From: Rhyacophila brunnea
Lineage: Eukaryota; Arthropoda; Insecta; Trichoptera; Rhyacophilidae
Length of the DNA stretch: 64,000 bases
NCBI GenBank assembly: GCA_022495005.1
Contig: JAGYXB010002069.1
Location: forward strand, 2,666,001 to 2,730,000
Direction of reading: 5' to 3'
Shown here: one piece after another, positions 49,005 through 60,831 of the stretch
Position numbering within the stretch: the first letter of the stretch is position 1
How the letters are laid out: every line of letters starts with the position of its first letter
Program-made: the position numbers and the translations under genes
The notes under the pieces: model-generated
The model's database searches: none
What the model saw: the letters and a program-made list of their open reading frames with translations, nothing else
What the model was told of the DNA's origin: nothing

Positions 49005-49778
49005 TAGAGATTCCAATCCCGGGATCCCGAATCCCGGGATCCCGGGATCCCGAGCTATTTTCGATACCTATGAATCCCGGGATTGAAAAACATAATCCCG
49101 GGATTTCGGGATTGATTTTTTTATCAATTTTTATGGAAAATAAAACAAAAGCGAAAATAAAACAGAAAAAATTCTTTTCATAAAAAATAACTACATTAGA
49201 AATAAACTGAGTTTGAATGAAGTTTGATTTATACCCATGTGTAGGTTGCCGATTCATTTTATTTTTTCACATGAATTATTAAAAATGAGAAAGATTGGAA
49301 AAAACAATGCTTCGCACTTTTAACAAAGTAATTCTACCATGATATCATACGTTTTACGGCAATTTCATATTTGGCTGACTAATTAGATTTATGATGCGGA
49401 AAGGCCATAAGTACGCCATGATTATTTGCTTTACTATTTTAAATCTCGCTAATCCATTCATTATGTCTTTACTATCAGAAACAGCAATCTCATATTAAAT
49501 TCACATTATTATTTATATTACAATATTATTTACTCCATTAAACTTGTGTATTTCCAAGATTGAACGTATACAATATTAACAATAAATGACTTAAATAGTA
49601 AAAATTATACTAGATTTATTTTTGACCGATTTTATCAATGTTATTTGTAAATATAAAAATTTAATTTTAACAATGGAAAAAAATGCCAATCCCGGGACCA
49701 GTCCCGGGATCCCGGGATTGTCAAATTGTAATCCCGAAATCCCGGGATCAGAATTTTGGCTCGGGATTGGATTCCCTA
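49005..49778. mobile_element. hAT element with CCCGGG-rich subterminal arrays
   Basis: The 8-bp duplication CTTAATAT is at 48997-49004 and 49779-49786. Ends TAGAGATTCCAATCCCG and TAGGGAATCCAATCCCG inwards. Five CCCGGG motifs lie within about 115 bp of the left end and four within about 90 bp of the right end, mostly as AATCCCGGGAT. The middle 570 bp is AT-rich with no convincing transposase. Confidence 0.85.
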
Positions 49779-50070
49779 CTTAATATGTATGATAAGTAAT
49801 TCAGGCTCTGTAGCATCCAGAAGCTCAGAATAACCTATGTTTTTTTCTTTATTTATTATTCTTGGTATGATTCTATTTTGGTTTAAAAATATATCTATTA
49901 TATACTATACTTACTTATATATATATGTCCTTAATTTCAGAAGAAGTAGATCGCGGAGGATTTTTCTTCTCCGAAGTAGACTTATGTAAAAATTAGTTGA
50001 GACCCCTGATGCATAGTATTGAATAATTCTCTTCTATTATCGACTTCAATACTTTATTACCAGGAATTCT

Positions 50071-50315
50071 CTTCTTTCGACCATGTCCGATCCTAATAGA
50101 TTTCATATGGACCTCCACAGAGTAGAGGTTTGTATTGACAGATTTTGTTTTTTACGAGAAATGGATGTCAGCCACTTGCTCAACCTATTAGGTCCATACC
50201 CTGACACCCACAAATTGGAAAACAATATGTGTACTTGCCAGACCCAGGATTCGAACCTGGGACTCACGGCGTTATAGTCCAACGCTTAAGCCGCGCGGCC
50301 ACCGTGGGTTCACCC
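50071..50315 (-). mobile_element. SINE family A, intact copy
   Basis: Direct repeats GGAATTCT are at 50063-50070 and 50316-50323. The minus-strand head has box A-like TGGCCGCGCGGCTTAAGCG and perfect box B GGTTCGAATCC (50247-50257), then a conserved body and a short A-rich end (TCGAAAGAAG). Total 245 bp. Confidence 0.9.
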
Positions 50316-50659
50316 GGAATTCTAGTCTGCCGTATTTACTAACATCGCGTATCAGGGCTTCTCCAAAAACTTTTTCATCCTGGTTCACGCTTTCCAGTTG
50401 CTCTGTTATTATATCTCCCGTGGCTCGGTTCAACTATCGAGGTTTTGGTCGTCCAATGGCTGTATTCCATGCACCCACCGTGAGTGCAATATATCGCGAG
50501 GAGATTAGCGTGTAGTTATCACATTAGTTACACGATTGAAGTTGCATAGAGTAACGAAGGTAACTCGTTAATATGCAGTCGCGATGGGTATAATTATAGA
50601 ATAAAGGCAAAAGTCTTATCTTGTTTTAAGGGAATACATACATAGCCCGCCTTACTGGT

Positions 50660-51065
50660 AACTCCTAAGGTAAGGTCCTAAAGAATTTAACTTTATATGC
50701 GCCTGTCAATTACCTACGTGGTCGCAGGAGTTATTTTGGGTAAGAACTGTTTCCTCGAGTCAAGCCTATCAGGCATCATTAGCGAGGGGTGCAAGATTAG
50801 TAAATGCGCTCCCTAAAGACATAGACATTTTCAATGATGTACTTTGCATTTTGTTTTTGAATCTTTATTTTATTGTATAAAATTGTTTGTTGTTTATTAT
50901 ATTGTATTCTTCTCTTTTGCGAGAATAATATTAAATATTATTATTATTATTATTATCATACACATATTTATTAATTAATACAGTTTAAATTGTAAATTAT
51001 CAAAAAAATGTCTCAGATTGCAAGCTTCGTATTATTCCACTAGGTGCCTCTGGTAGGTAGTGGTA
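50660..51065 (+). repeat. Family E repeat, longest copy
   Basis: Order of blocks: GCGCCTGTCAATTACCTACG, GGTGCAAGATTAGTAAATG, AAGACATAGACATTTTCAAT, an ATT microsatellite at about 50938-50955, then TGTCTCAGATTGCAAGCTTC and CTAGGTGCCTCTGGTAGGTA. Serves as the reference for the family. Non-coding, with a LINE 3'-end look. Confidence 0.7.
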
Positions 51066-51525
51066 TTGCCTTAAATCTTATTTTATTACAACTGAATGTA
51101 CACGCGTTGGACATGCTTGGTCTAATATAGACAACAAATTCTTCGTTATACGCACAGCTAGTTTAGAATAAGTCCAACGTCTTAACATCGAGTTTGTTCG
51201 CTTATGCAAATATTTAGAATTACCAAAAAAAACAGAATCAAGTAGTATCAAGGAGAATAGATACAGACCTACCTGTCGGCCAATTCGCGACAGGTGAAGC
51301 AAAACGCGAGGTGTTTCAAAAGCATTACGTTCAGATTCAGGCGTGATAATGTGGTGCCAGCAACCGCAAGAAAAAAAATGTCCAAAAATATTTTGCACAA
51401 TACCCCTCAGTGGAGATGTCGTTCATGCCAGAGTGAACCAATGTTAGGAATGATCTGTTATAGCTCAAAAATATTAGTTTTATTGCACAGTAACCAGTCA
51501 CCATGTCAAAACAATTTTTTTACTC

Positions 51526-51634
51526 TGTTCGATCTTAAGAAGATGATAATATGAGCCTCAACAGAGTGGAGGTTGTATTAATAGATTTGTATTTCTTTTA
51601 TTTTTACGAGACATGGATATTAACCACATCGACT
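51526..51634 (-). repeat. SINE family A 3' fragment
   Basis: GATCTTAAGAAGATGATAAT, GCCTCAACAGAGTGGAGG and CGAGACATGGATATTAACCA match the 3' half of the family; the tRNA head is missing. Confidence 0.65.
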
Positions 51635-51802
51635 GTTCAATCTGCAAACCGGCTACCTCCATTTGGGAAAATTTTTCAGGAGGGAGAAAAAACTTAATAA
51701 TTTAACTATCGAGCGGAGTGTAACAATTCCAAGAATACACTTTGATTTTTTTTTACAAATAAGCTGCACTATGAATTAATACACTATTTTTGTTATTTTA
51801 TT

Positions 51803-52039
51803 CAACCGTGTCCGATCCTAATAAAATCATATGGGCCTCCACAGCGTGGAGGTTTGTATTAACAGATTTTGTTTTTACGAGAAATTGATGTCAGCCACTT
51901 GCTCAACCTATTAGGTCCATACTCTGACTCATACACAAATTGAAAAAACAATATGTGTAGGTACTTTCCAGACCCAGGATTCGAGCCTGGGACCTACGAC
52001 GCCAAAGGCCGACGCTTAAGCCACGCGGCCATCGTGGGT
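51803..52039 (-). mobile_element. SINE family A copy
   Basis: Full length. Head box B with one change (GGCTCGAATCC). All body blocks are present. Confidence 0.85.
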
Positions 52040-52269
52040 GTATTACTATTTTTAGCTTCCCTTTTATATATAAATATAATTTATATAAAGAACGGAGTTC
52101 ATCCATTTTAGAAATGTATTGGAAATTTGGTACCTGCAGTTAGCTGTTTTGTGTGAAAAACGATAACGCATTTATTTATAGGTTTAGGAATTAAAACATG
52201 CTTTATTACAAAATTCCATCAAAATCTCATTTTTGGTCAAAAGTGCAGTAAGCTGATTTGCTGATTAAG

Positions 52270-52418
52270 CAGTCGACATGCTTAACCTATTAGGTCCATA
52301 GTCTAGGTCTAAACACACATTGAAAAAGAACATGTGAATTTTTCTCAGACCTGGAATTCAAATTCGGGACCTATAACAATATAAGCCTGACGCGTATTCG
52401 CTCGGCCATTGTGGGCGT
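52270..52418 (-). mobile_element. SINE family A head half
   Basis: From CTTAACCTATTAGGTCCATA to a tRNA-like head ending GGCCATTGTGGGCG; box B degraded. The 3' half is absent. Confidence 0.7.
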
Positions 52419-52673
52419 CAAAATCATGTTAAAACTACTGAGGATTTATCGCTCTATGTATACAAGTATCAATTAAAATAGACCATATCGATAACTCGAA
52501 AGATTCTGAAGTTATAAGATAACATTTCTATGGTACTTTATCACGAATGAGTAGGTCAACTACGTGGTGTAGTGGGGTGCGGGTAGAGACATACGCCTAC
52601 ATATAACCTCATCTCAATCGAGTGTGATACTGACGTACCTACGTGTCTAAAAGCCATTAATGGATATTCATAG

Positions 52674-52907
52674 AAATGGAACGATCGAATAGATGAACGC
52701 AAGCCTAGACCTAACCGTATAGGTATAACGGAGCTGTTTGCCAGGGTCCGTCCACACATGGGCCCGATTGGCCACGCCGACTTGATATTAACCAGGGCCA
52801 ACTTTGAGGCATTCGAAAAATTTGCTGCGTCATACGGAGGACGGAATAATTCCGATCCCTCCTTAGATTCATCACTTTCAACTTCTGACTCCTCTGTTTC
52901 GGCATAG
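52674..52907 (+). pseudogene. Unassigned 77-codon open frame with Ser-rich end
   Basis: An open frame runs between a TAG at 52671 and a TAG at 52905. It includes GITELFARVRPHMGPIGHA, DLILTRANFEAFEKFAAS and a low-complexity DSSLSTSDSSVSA end. The composition is protein-like and GC-richer than its surroundings, and the preceding 84 bp is open in the same frame before a further stop. It lacks a start codon near its 5' end and clear splice sites. Likely the C-terminus of a mobile-element protein or retrocopy; family unknown. Confidence 0.35.
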
Positions 52908-53004
52908 TTTCAGTACACGGAACAGAGGACACTTCATGTCATTCAAGATAAATGACGGCAGAGCAAGTCAAGATTTTTTTTATTTTCTAAAACTCTTTCT
53001 TTAA

Positions 53005-53620
53005 GCACTAAGATGCATGGCTGCTAGATCAGTCCCGTGCAACATCGCTTCGGGACAAGGAAGTGTGGCACTAAAATCTTTTCATTCTGACACGTTTATA
53101 GCGTCATGGAAGGTAGCCGTGCACAAACCGCGGCTGCATATACATGGCGGGTGGAGATGGGGAAACTCAAATCATTGGCCGGAATCCAATGAATGCGAGT
53201 TCGCGTTCCACCTGGCGTCGTTTTTTTTTCTAGTACGTCTATATCTGCGGCATTTTCAAATTATATACGTACATAATATTATATTATGTTTAATAAAGAA
53301 TGTTACATTTTAAAATATTGTGGAATAGGAAAATTAGTTAATACATTAAATCAAATCGACATTAACTTTTTGTTGGTATTTGAATTTATTCTCACGGATG
53401 TTTATCATACTTAACACCTACACCTCACGAATTCGATGTCTTTAGTATTTGGTTAGTGACGTGAGAAATGTGAAGTGTGAAATGTGGACTTCCGTTGTTT
53501 CGCACTTTCCGAGAAAGGCGTTCGTTCGCGGCCTATGGCTCGAAATCCAAAACGGGAGACCGCCGATCGGAAAACATCCGCCCGATTTGTACACAAATAC
53601 GAATATTACTGTCATTCCAA
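53005..53620. other. Two GC-richer patches without a recognised gene
   Basis: 53010-53230 and 53445-53600 have elevated GC and short open frames on both strands. No domain, terminal repeat or splice pair identified. Confidence 0.3.
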
Positions 53621-53759
53621 AGCAGGCATGTATATTATATGAATTAACACACAAAACGACTGCCTACATGATTTGAATTACACTCTACATATAAAATCAA
53701 GCAAAATACAGTGATTAACTTAATTATATAATTATTTATTTATATCAAACAAAACATTT

Positions 53760-54065
53760 GGACACAACAAATCTGAAATTAGGAAACAATTGGTTCTAAT
53801 CAAACAAGATAAAGTAAATTATAAAGCAAACAATAATCTCCGAAGAGAGAAGACAAAAAAATATAATAATGTACAACAATAAAACAAAATGCACATCACA
53901 TCATGAAAAAAGTCTGCCTCTGTGGGAGCGCATCGATTAGTCTCGCACTAATGTGTGCCTGATAAGGCTGACACGAGGAAACAGTTATGCAATAGAAGAA
54001 GTCATGTCATAATTTTTGGGCGCATATAATTGGTAACTACAGATTCTTCAGGACGTCAGGATTGG
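53760..54065 (-). repeat. Family E repeat, minus copy
   Basis: The complement of the 12.7 and 50.7 kb copies: minus strand reads GAGGGATGGTTTCCAATCCT, GACGTCCTGAAGAATC, GTTTCCTCGTGTCAGCC, ATCGATGCGCTCCCAC. It abuts an oppositely oriented LINE remnant. Confidence 0.65.
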
Positions 54066-54164
54066 AAACCATCCCTCGTGAGGAAGGCAAAAATGTATTA
54101 AGAGCAGAAGTGACCAACTAGCGTCAAGAGAGTAAAAAGCAAGTATGCCTTGGAGACAACAAAT

Positions 54165-54655
54165 GTCAACTGACGGTTCTATGGACGAGATTGCTCGCAG
54201 AACCAAATTGACATGGAGTGCAATCTGGACGCCCCACTGTGTCTTAAGCGTAAAGTGTCCAACCAATGTGAGCTACCAATTCTCACGTATGCGTGCGTAG
54301 CTAATCTAAGATAAATCTAAAAATTACACGTAGCGTAACGTGGTACAGAAAGGTACATCTTGGGAATAACGCGGAAAGGTCACAAAATAAATCAATGTTT
54401 AAGGAAGCAGCCGAGAGTGCGCTATGTGATAGAGAAGCACTGGACATGTCGCTCGGCGAGTGGACAACCGACGGACAAAAAATGCCGTTATATAGTGGTA
54501 CCCAAGGGGCACTAAAACTCGATGGATGAACGAACTCACAAAGTTCGACGGATGTACGTGGTAGCGAAGAATTAAAGACCGATAACAGTGAAAGTATCTA
54601 GGGGATGGCTGCATCAAGCACTAGATATACCCTGGCTAGTGATGCTGATGTTGAG
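54165..54655 (+). pseudogene. Decayed non-LTR reverse transcriptase C-terminal region
   Basis: Readable blocks with frameshifts and stops: EIARRTKLTWSAIW, then LCLKRKVSNQCELPILTYAC, then GHVARRVDNR and NAVIWYP.GTKTRWMNELTKF, then a damaged tail. The order (…RR…W…, CLKRKV..QC.LP.LTY.., GHVAR..DNRW, RW..EL) matches the connection region and C-terminus of insect RTE-like ORF2 proteins. It is the same family as 33412-33665 but covers more of it, and is older. Confidence 0.8.
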
Positions 54656-54659
54656 ATAA

Positions 54660-57250
54660 GAGTTTAAGACTCTTCCAATCTCTATACATCGTAAGACATC
54701 ATTAAATTTAAAGATAACTAACCTAGATGTAGCGTCACAATGATGTTGCAAGAGTCAGTTTTTAAATATAATCAAATAATATTTCGTTCGCAGCAGGTGT
54801 ACAATATGTTAGACGTATTACTATCATTATCTTTCGTACGATATTGTTCATAATAGATTCAAATAGGTATTGTACGTCGCCGATTTTTAGAATGGCCGAT
54901 GTTGTACTTTCATTTTTGCAACAACATTGTAATAGTACTAATAACAATGTACTCGAAACGTATGTAACAAAAAGTCCGCTCACAAAGCGAAATAAACGGC
55001 AGTACATAAAATAATAATATTCGATCTGATAGCTCATCAGGGATGCCAACAATCGTGCATGTAACACGAAGATTGAATTTAGAAATTTTTAGATAAATCG
55101 ATTTATAAAAAAGACTGTATGCAATTATAACAAAACCTAAATAAGAAAAAACCAAATGAAGAAAATTGTTGCGTTAATCGCGAGAGATAAGTTTCGGACA
55201 TGGTGGCGATAAACTAGTTTTTCCGATCAACTGGAAACATAAAATAATTTAAAATAATAAGAGAAAAGTAATAAAATAGTCGGTGTGTGTACTTATGTAC
55301 GCGCGTTAGAAGTTATACTTCTTTGGCGTAACAAAACAAAATAAGCCGTTACCTGAGTATATTAATATTATAGTGGATTAAGTTGATAAAAACGTACGCG
55401 ATTCATCTGTGTCTCATATAGCACACGATAATTCTAATTTAATTAGTATATTGGACCAAAACTCATCTTTGCCATACAGCGGTTATAATCGATTCAGAAG
55501 TGCCCATGATGACTTAATAAAAAAAAAAATTATATATTTTTTGAATTATTTACCAACTCAACATTCACAAAATTTATTTATTTACATAAACATACCCTCA
55601 AATCTTGATACACAATCTTTACAATGAAAAATAAATATACACTCCAATATAAATAAAGTTTTATGAATATAAATTAACAGTGTAGAAATATTGATTATGT
55701 TGACAACACGTGTTGTTTACTTGGTTGTATTAAACGACTAACCAAATGACACTATGCGCATGCGCAAGTACCCTTGAGACCGAAATGAATATAATAATAA
55801 ATTGTGTTGCATCGGCGCGCGCAACTTCGTCACACGCCAAAAATACATTCTGATCTGTTTTCCCAAACGCGTCTAAAGATGTATAACTTCAAAAATTAAA
55901 CGTCATACATGAAACAAAAGTAGGTAATTAGTATAACTTTGCAATAAACTGAGACAATAAATAACATTAATTTTGCAGCGCGTTGCAAATAACAATCTAC
56001 ATGGATTACCACCCTGCATGGCTTGCCTCCACTCATTATCATTTGTCGATAACTGTCAAATAATCTGATCGTATTTTCGTGATTCCACTCAATATAACGA
56101 TTCCTGGCACGTAGTATGTCAAATATGTGCGGGACAAAATATATTATCAAACAACGGTCGCGATACCACGAATTCCCACTCCCCGGAGTCGCAATGAACC
56201 AGGGTTACCCGCATTGCTATTAAGTTAGTTTAAATATAGCGAATTTCATAGTTAAGTCAAGAAAGTACAAAACTACCTGAGTCAATCGCGTTCAATCTAC
56301 AAAAGCTATAGCATGGGCCAATTATGAATTACTATCTGCCAATCAAAGTTGTAACCTGAATAATAAAAATAATCTGTCAAAAATGTTATCCATGTTAATC
56401 AGAGAGAGTTTTAATTAATCACCTTTGGGCCAATTATTATTAAACTTTAAAAGCACAATAATTATTTATTAAAATTGCTCCTGGCGACGACCAACATTAG
56501 AGGTTGACAAAACGGTTGCCTCATATTCATTGGATAACGGGCTCGAATTCCGCGGTTACGTCAAATTCACAGACTGCTCTTTCAATTAATTGATAATATG
56601 TGTATATATAGATTATAATGCATAGAACCTGAACGGCTAAAAACAAAACATTGTAAAAACCTTTTCAAAACGCGGGTTGTCTTATCAAAGTCATGGAAAT
56701 AAACACATGTATTTATCAACGAAACGTTTTCATTAAACTTACATTTATGTACCTACTACAAATTAAAATAATTAATAATTATCTAGATTTATAATAACTG
56801 AGCCATCAAACACTGTTTCCTCAACTGTAAACAGATAATTGTTCATTTCATGCAGTTTAAAGTCGAACAATTAATAAAACCTCGATGGAGCAGGGTTGCC
56901 ACACACCACATTGTACATATTTGTATACAAACGGTATGTTTAGATGTAACTACTTATATCTAAATTTATTCTATCAGCTATTGTTGAAGAATTTTTGTCC
57001 TTTAAGATCCTAGAGTGACAGTCTAAATATTTATCTAACCATATAAATAAAGAATTTTAGACATAACGCTCCTAACGCCCGTTTTTCATATTATAATCCG
57101 CGATACTCTATTAAATTAATTTTATTATTAAGACACGTCATAAAGTACAAAAGATCAGTAAGTATGTTAATTTTTAAGCGAATTTAGAATATTCAAACTT
57201 TTTTTATGATAAATTTAAAATGTCTTAAAACGCTAGATTTAAGGGGGAGA
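54660..57250. other. No gene seen
   Basis: AT-rich. Minor GC patches at 55810-55840 and 56155-56215; no element ends recognised. Confidence 0.4.
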
Positions 57251-57254
57251 GGCA

Positions 57255-57365
57255 CGCCAGCAGAGAACCTAGCGGAAAAATACGAAGCTTGCAATTTGAG
57301 TTTTTTTTTGATAATTTACAATTTCAACTGTATTATTTAATAAATATGTATCTGAAAACATTAAA
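57255..57365 (-). repeat. Family E fragment
   Basis: Minus-strand counterpart of 485-619; contains AATACGAAGCTTGCAATTTG. Confidence 0.6.
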
Positions 57366-57807
57366 TAGATTTTTATTTTTTTTTAATTTAAAGATAAACT
57401 TACAATTGTAAAAAATTTAATAAAATGTGAATTCGTTGCAGGGTCACATCTTATTATTACATTTTATTTTATGGTTTATTATAATTTAGTTTATTAAGTT
57501 TTCAATTTCCTGTCGTTTAGATTTTTGACTAATTCATCGTTTTGATATTTTTTATATTTAATTTAAAAAACATCGATTTTTTTAAAAATATAAATGTGTA
57601 AGTATAACTTGAAATCCTGCAAATTGAAAGATGTAATTTAATAAAAAGTGCCATGGGAGAGATAGGCACGGAGACTTAACAGAAATATATGAATTTAATG
57701 ATATATAAGATACAAAAAACAAAGCTAAAACAATACGGACAAACAAAATTATGTGAAGAGATCTTCACGTCCGCAATAAAACGCCGCAAATTGTTTAAAT
57801 GTAATCA

Positions 57808-58335
57808 CTAGGGAACGGATTTATATGTAACAAAAAACATGATTATATGCATGCACGTATGCACTTAAAATCAACAAAATATGCACTAAAACCGAAGAAA
57901 TATGCAGTTAAAAATTAAGAATTAAAATTAAGAAAAAAAAATTAAGTACAATATTTTTTTCAATATGCTCTGGCATTAAATTTTTCCGCATAGGTATCTG
58001 TCAGTATTTTATTCATATGCTGAAAACGAACCTCTCAACGTCCACAGAGGTGATTGGGCAAACTTTAAATAAAAGTGCCCGAGTTGACTTTACTTTTTTC
58101 TGATAAATCCACAGCTCAGAGATGGCATTAAAAACGCAAGTGCATCTAAACTATCTACCTTCCTAACTTAGTTATATTTCGATAAAATAATTTAAAAAAA
58201 CTAAAATTATAAATTCAAAAGCTCTAAAATATGCAAATATGCTCTAACGTCTCAAATATTCATTTACCGCTCTTTATAATTTGGCGCCCCTAAAACAACC
58301 CATGGTCTGCCTACCTCTAAGAGACGTCACTCGGT
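57808..58335 (-). pseudogene. hAT remnant with degraded transposase tail
   Basis: The left boundary CTAGGGAACGGATTTATATG followed by TATGCACTT-type words resembles one hAT terminus group; the right boundary GAGACGTCACT is of another type, so two elements may be fused. On minus, across frames, CPITSVDVERFVF then NLMPEHIEK recall the SVDVERSFS and N..PE..EK motifs of hAT transposases. Multiple frameshifts. Confidence 0.5.
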
Positions 58336-58399
58336 AACGTTAAATAATGGGTTGAAGATAGACGAATACGTCTTGGATAACTCCTCAAGAAGGAGAACT

Positions 58400-58962
58400 T
58401 GCTGTAATTTTTAAACGTATTATTTTAGTGTACAAATCTTAATATGTAATAATTATTAGTTCTTGTATTCCCAATGTTATTACATGCAACCAAGAATAGT
58501 TTTATTCTGTATGTAGTTACGTAATAGTGTGATTAAAAATATAAAGAAAAAAAAATGATAATGATATTATAAATTGAATTAGCTGTGAACATAAGTGGCT
58601 GTAATAATTGATTTATGTAACATGTTATTGGCAAGAGTTCATGCACACCGGTAAAACGTACCCCGCGGGCCACAAGCGACTAGTCGGTCGCAGTTGTCGG
58701 TAATTATTTTCTCTTGGTTGATTTGTCGCACTGCGGCGCACATCATTTTGCATTTTCATACCCAAGAAGAGTTAGATGACCCGCGGGGCGGCCAGATCAA
58801 CTTGATATCAGATGTTGAGAGTGCCATTCGGTGTACAACCAGACATGTTATATCTATCACAATTTGTTATAATCATAACGTCCCCTTAGAGCAGAACAAG
58901 CCTAACTGTTTTTTTTGTGAAAATACTTTTATTGTAGGTACTAAAAAAAATCTTTTTCGATG
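58400..58962. other. No gene seen
   Basis: Two GC-rich words (CCCGCGGGCCACAAGCG at about 58662, GACCCGCGGGGCGGCC at about 58780) suggest ends of a short unclassified element; the spanning frame 58694-59155 runs into the hAT at 58971 and is not a gene. Confidence 0.4.
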
Positions 58963-58970
58963 CTCTATAT

Positions 58971-59313
58971 CAGCGATATTCAACCTGCGGTCCTTTAAGC
59001 TTTTATGTGCGGCCCGAAACACATTTATTATCAGGAATTTCGTATATCCTGAGATTCGTTTCGACTTTGACGCACAGATAGTGACACCCGAAGAGGATTG
59101 TCATTATGGTCCACATCAAATCTGGTATAAGAGTGTTGCTATTGCACACGATTAATTAAAAAAAAAAACACGCATAATTTTTAAAATTTCAAAAATGTTT
59201 TGTAAAAAAGGGGGGTTTCATGATTTTTTTCGTCACACCACTAGTGATGCGGCCCGCGTTACTTTTCAAATATATGTATTTGGCCCCAAGAAAAAAAAGG
59301 TTGAGTATCATTG
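58971..59313. mobile_element. Non-autonomous hAT element
   Basis: The perfect duplication CTCTATAT is at 58963-58970 and 59314-59321. Ends CAGCGATATTCAACCTGCGG and CAATGATACTCAACCTTTTT inwards; GCGGCCCG-type words lie subterminally. The CA.TGAT.CTCAACC terminus is common in hAT. 343 bp, no intact frame. Confidence 0.88.
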
Positions 59314-59321
59314 CTCTATAT

Positions 59322-59716
59322 GGAGTCAGAATTATGAAAGTAAAAAAGGTAGTCAGCTTAGAATGCTTAGATCTTAAAAACATTTTAGACGTCAGACGTT
59401 ATCTGACGAAATATGTAACAGAATATATTTTTTTCACATAAATAATGTTGTTAACGAATGTATTATCGTATATTTAAATCAATATTTTTATATTTACAGT
59501 TTTCAAATCAATGGCAAAAGAAGTTTAGGGCACTTCTCTCCTGTAAAATATTAAAAAAATCAGTTAGGCTTGTCCTGTTTTAAGGGGGCGATAAGATAGG
59601 TATGTAGGTACCCATAATAATTTAATATACCAAAACCGATAGCCAACCTTACAACGCAATTCTATAAGCATTTCATGTAACAACTATTAGTCAAAATCGT
59701 CGTAATTATCTAAGGC
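59322..59716. other. No gene seen
   Basis: AT-rich; nothing recognised. Confidence 0.5.
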
Positions 59717-59790
59717 GCCCGTAGATTCATCGTAAAACATACTGGCATGAATCCAGCAGATACAGGTTAAAGTCCCGTCGGGCGTCGTAT
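59717..59790 (+). repeat. tRNA-like sequence, probable SINE head or tRNA pseudogene
   Basis: GGCGCCC and GGGCGTC can pair as an acceptor stem; CTGG/CCAG forms an anticodon stem; box B-like GGTTAAAGTCC lies in the T-arm. The T-stem has a mismatch and the anticodon loop (CATGAAT) lacks U33, so it is not a functional tRNA. A T-rich tract follows. Confidence 0.5.
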
Positions 59791-59879
59791 TTTTTCTACA
59801 TAAACGATTATATTAGTGTGTATATGCATGAGATGTTTTCAAATTATGTTCCCATATAAAGTCAGATAAAAAGTAAATT

Positions 59880-59995
59880 ACCATGTTCGATCCTAGTCAG
59901 CATAATATAGATTTTTACAATAGGTGTCAAATCGCCGATGATTCCATGGCTTTGTATTTATACAAAGACGGCCACTTTACGCACTAGGCCAACGT
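59880..59995 (-). repeat. Possible SINE family A relic
   Basis: CCATGTTCGATCCTAGTCAG matches the family 3' end, and GGCCAACGTGG at the right end recalls the head; the middle is unrelated. Confidence 0.35.
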
Positions 59996-60403
59996 GGATA
60001 TATTACAACAATTCTATAAATAGTAAGGAGTAGGTATATTAAATTGAATATTTTTTGAACACATAATATTCTAGTTATGTAGTGTTTAATTCATTAATAA
60101 TTGAATCAGCATTTAACTCGTAGAATTCCCATTTTACAGAATGATAATATAAATTATATTAAATACTACAGTCGATAGCTATTTCGGTTATAACACCATC
60201 ATTTTGTATTTAATTCGTCTTCGTGTCAGGAAAAAATATTTATTTTTCGTGAGTTGACAATAACCAGTCATGATCGTTATTCAATTATGTGGATTATGTA
60301 CGAAAATCGTGATTTATTTTAACAATTTATATTATAATATGAATTGATTAAGTAACACCAACAATAATTAACACGTCAATTACACCTTTAACGTGATCTA
60401 GAT

Positions 60404-60823
60404 AGGACAGGATTTGCCATAACGCTAAAGGGGCTTTAGCACAGGGACCCCGAATTTGTAGGGGCGCGCGAAGCCTAAAAAGTAAATTTAAAAATCCATA
60501 TAGTAAAACCCTCAAGACAGGAGAAGCAGCCGCCTCTGTGCCTAACTTTAATAAAGTAGAACATTATTGAAATCAACTGCAACAAAAAATAATAAAACAA
60601 GCACTAAAATTTGTGGGCGAATCAAATATAATAATTAATAATATTGAGGAAGTATGTTGTTCACTACTTGCTATGCGTAATAATAATAAAAGTTACGATT
60701 AAGCAAATTATTTAATATATTATATTGTGTAATATGTTTATTTAAATATATTTGTTTGGCGTTTTTTGGGGACCCCAATAAGTATTAGACCAGCGGCCCC
60801 TTTAAGTGTAAATCTGGCCCCAA
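60404..60823. mobile_element. hAT-like element with AAAGGGGC termini
   Basis: Flanking ATCTAGAT (60396-60403) and ATCTAGAA (60824-60831) differ at one base. Both ends contain GATTT..C.C.AAAGGGGC-like sequence inwards (CTAAAGGGGC / CTTAAAGGGGC). GGGACCCC words lie subterminally. No frame. Confidence 0.6.
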
Positions 60824-60831
60824 ATCTAGAA

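Noticed and set aside
48811..49257. 148-codon minus-strand frame with a PGIRDPGIG-type repeat
   Set aside because: The peptide repeat is just the translation of the CCCGGGATC subterminal array of a hAT element.
58694..59155. 153-codon plus-strand open frame
   Set aside because: It crosses the left target duplication and terminus of the hAT element at 58971, so it is a chance frame.
59717..59790. Functional tRNA gene
   Set aside because: Acceptor stem pairs, but the T-stem mismatch and an anticodon loop lacking U33 indicate a tRNA-derived relic.
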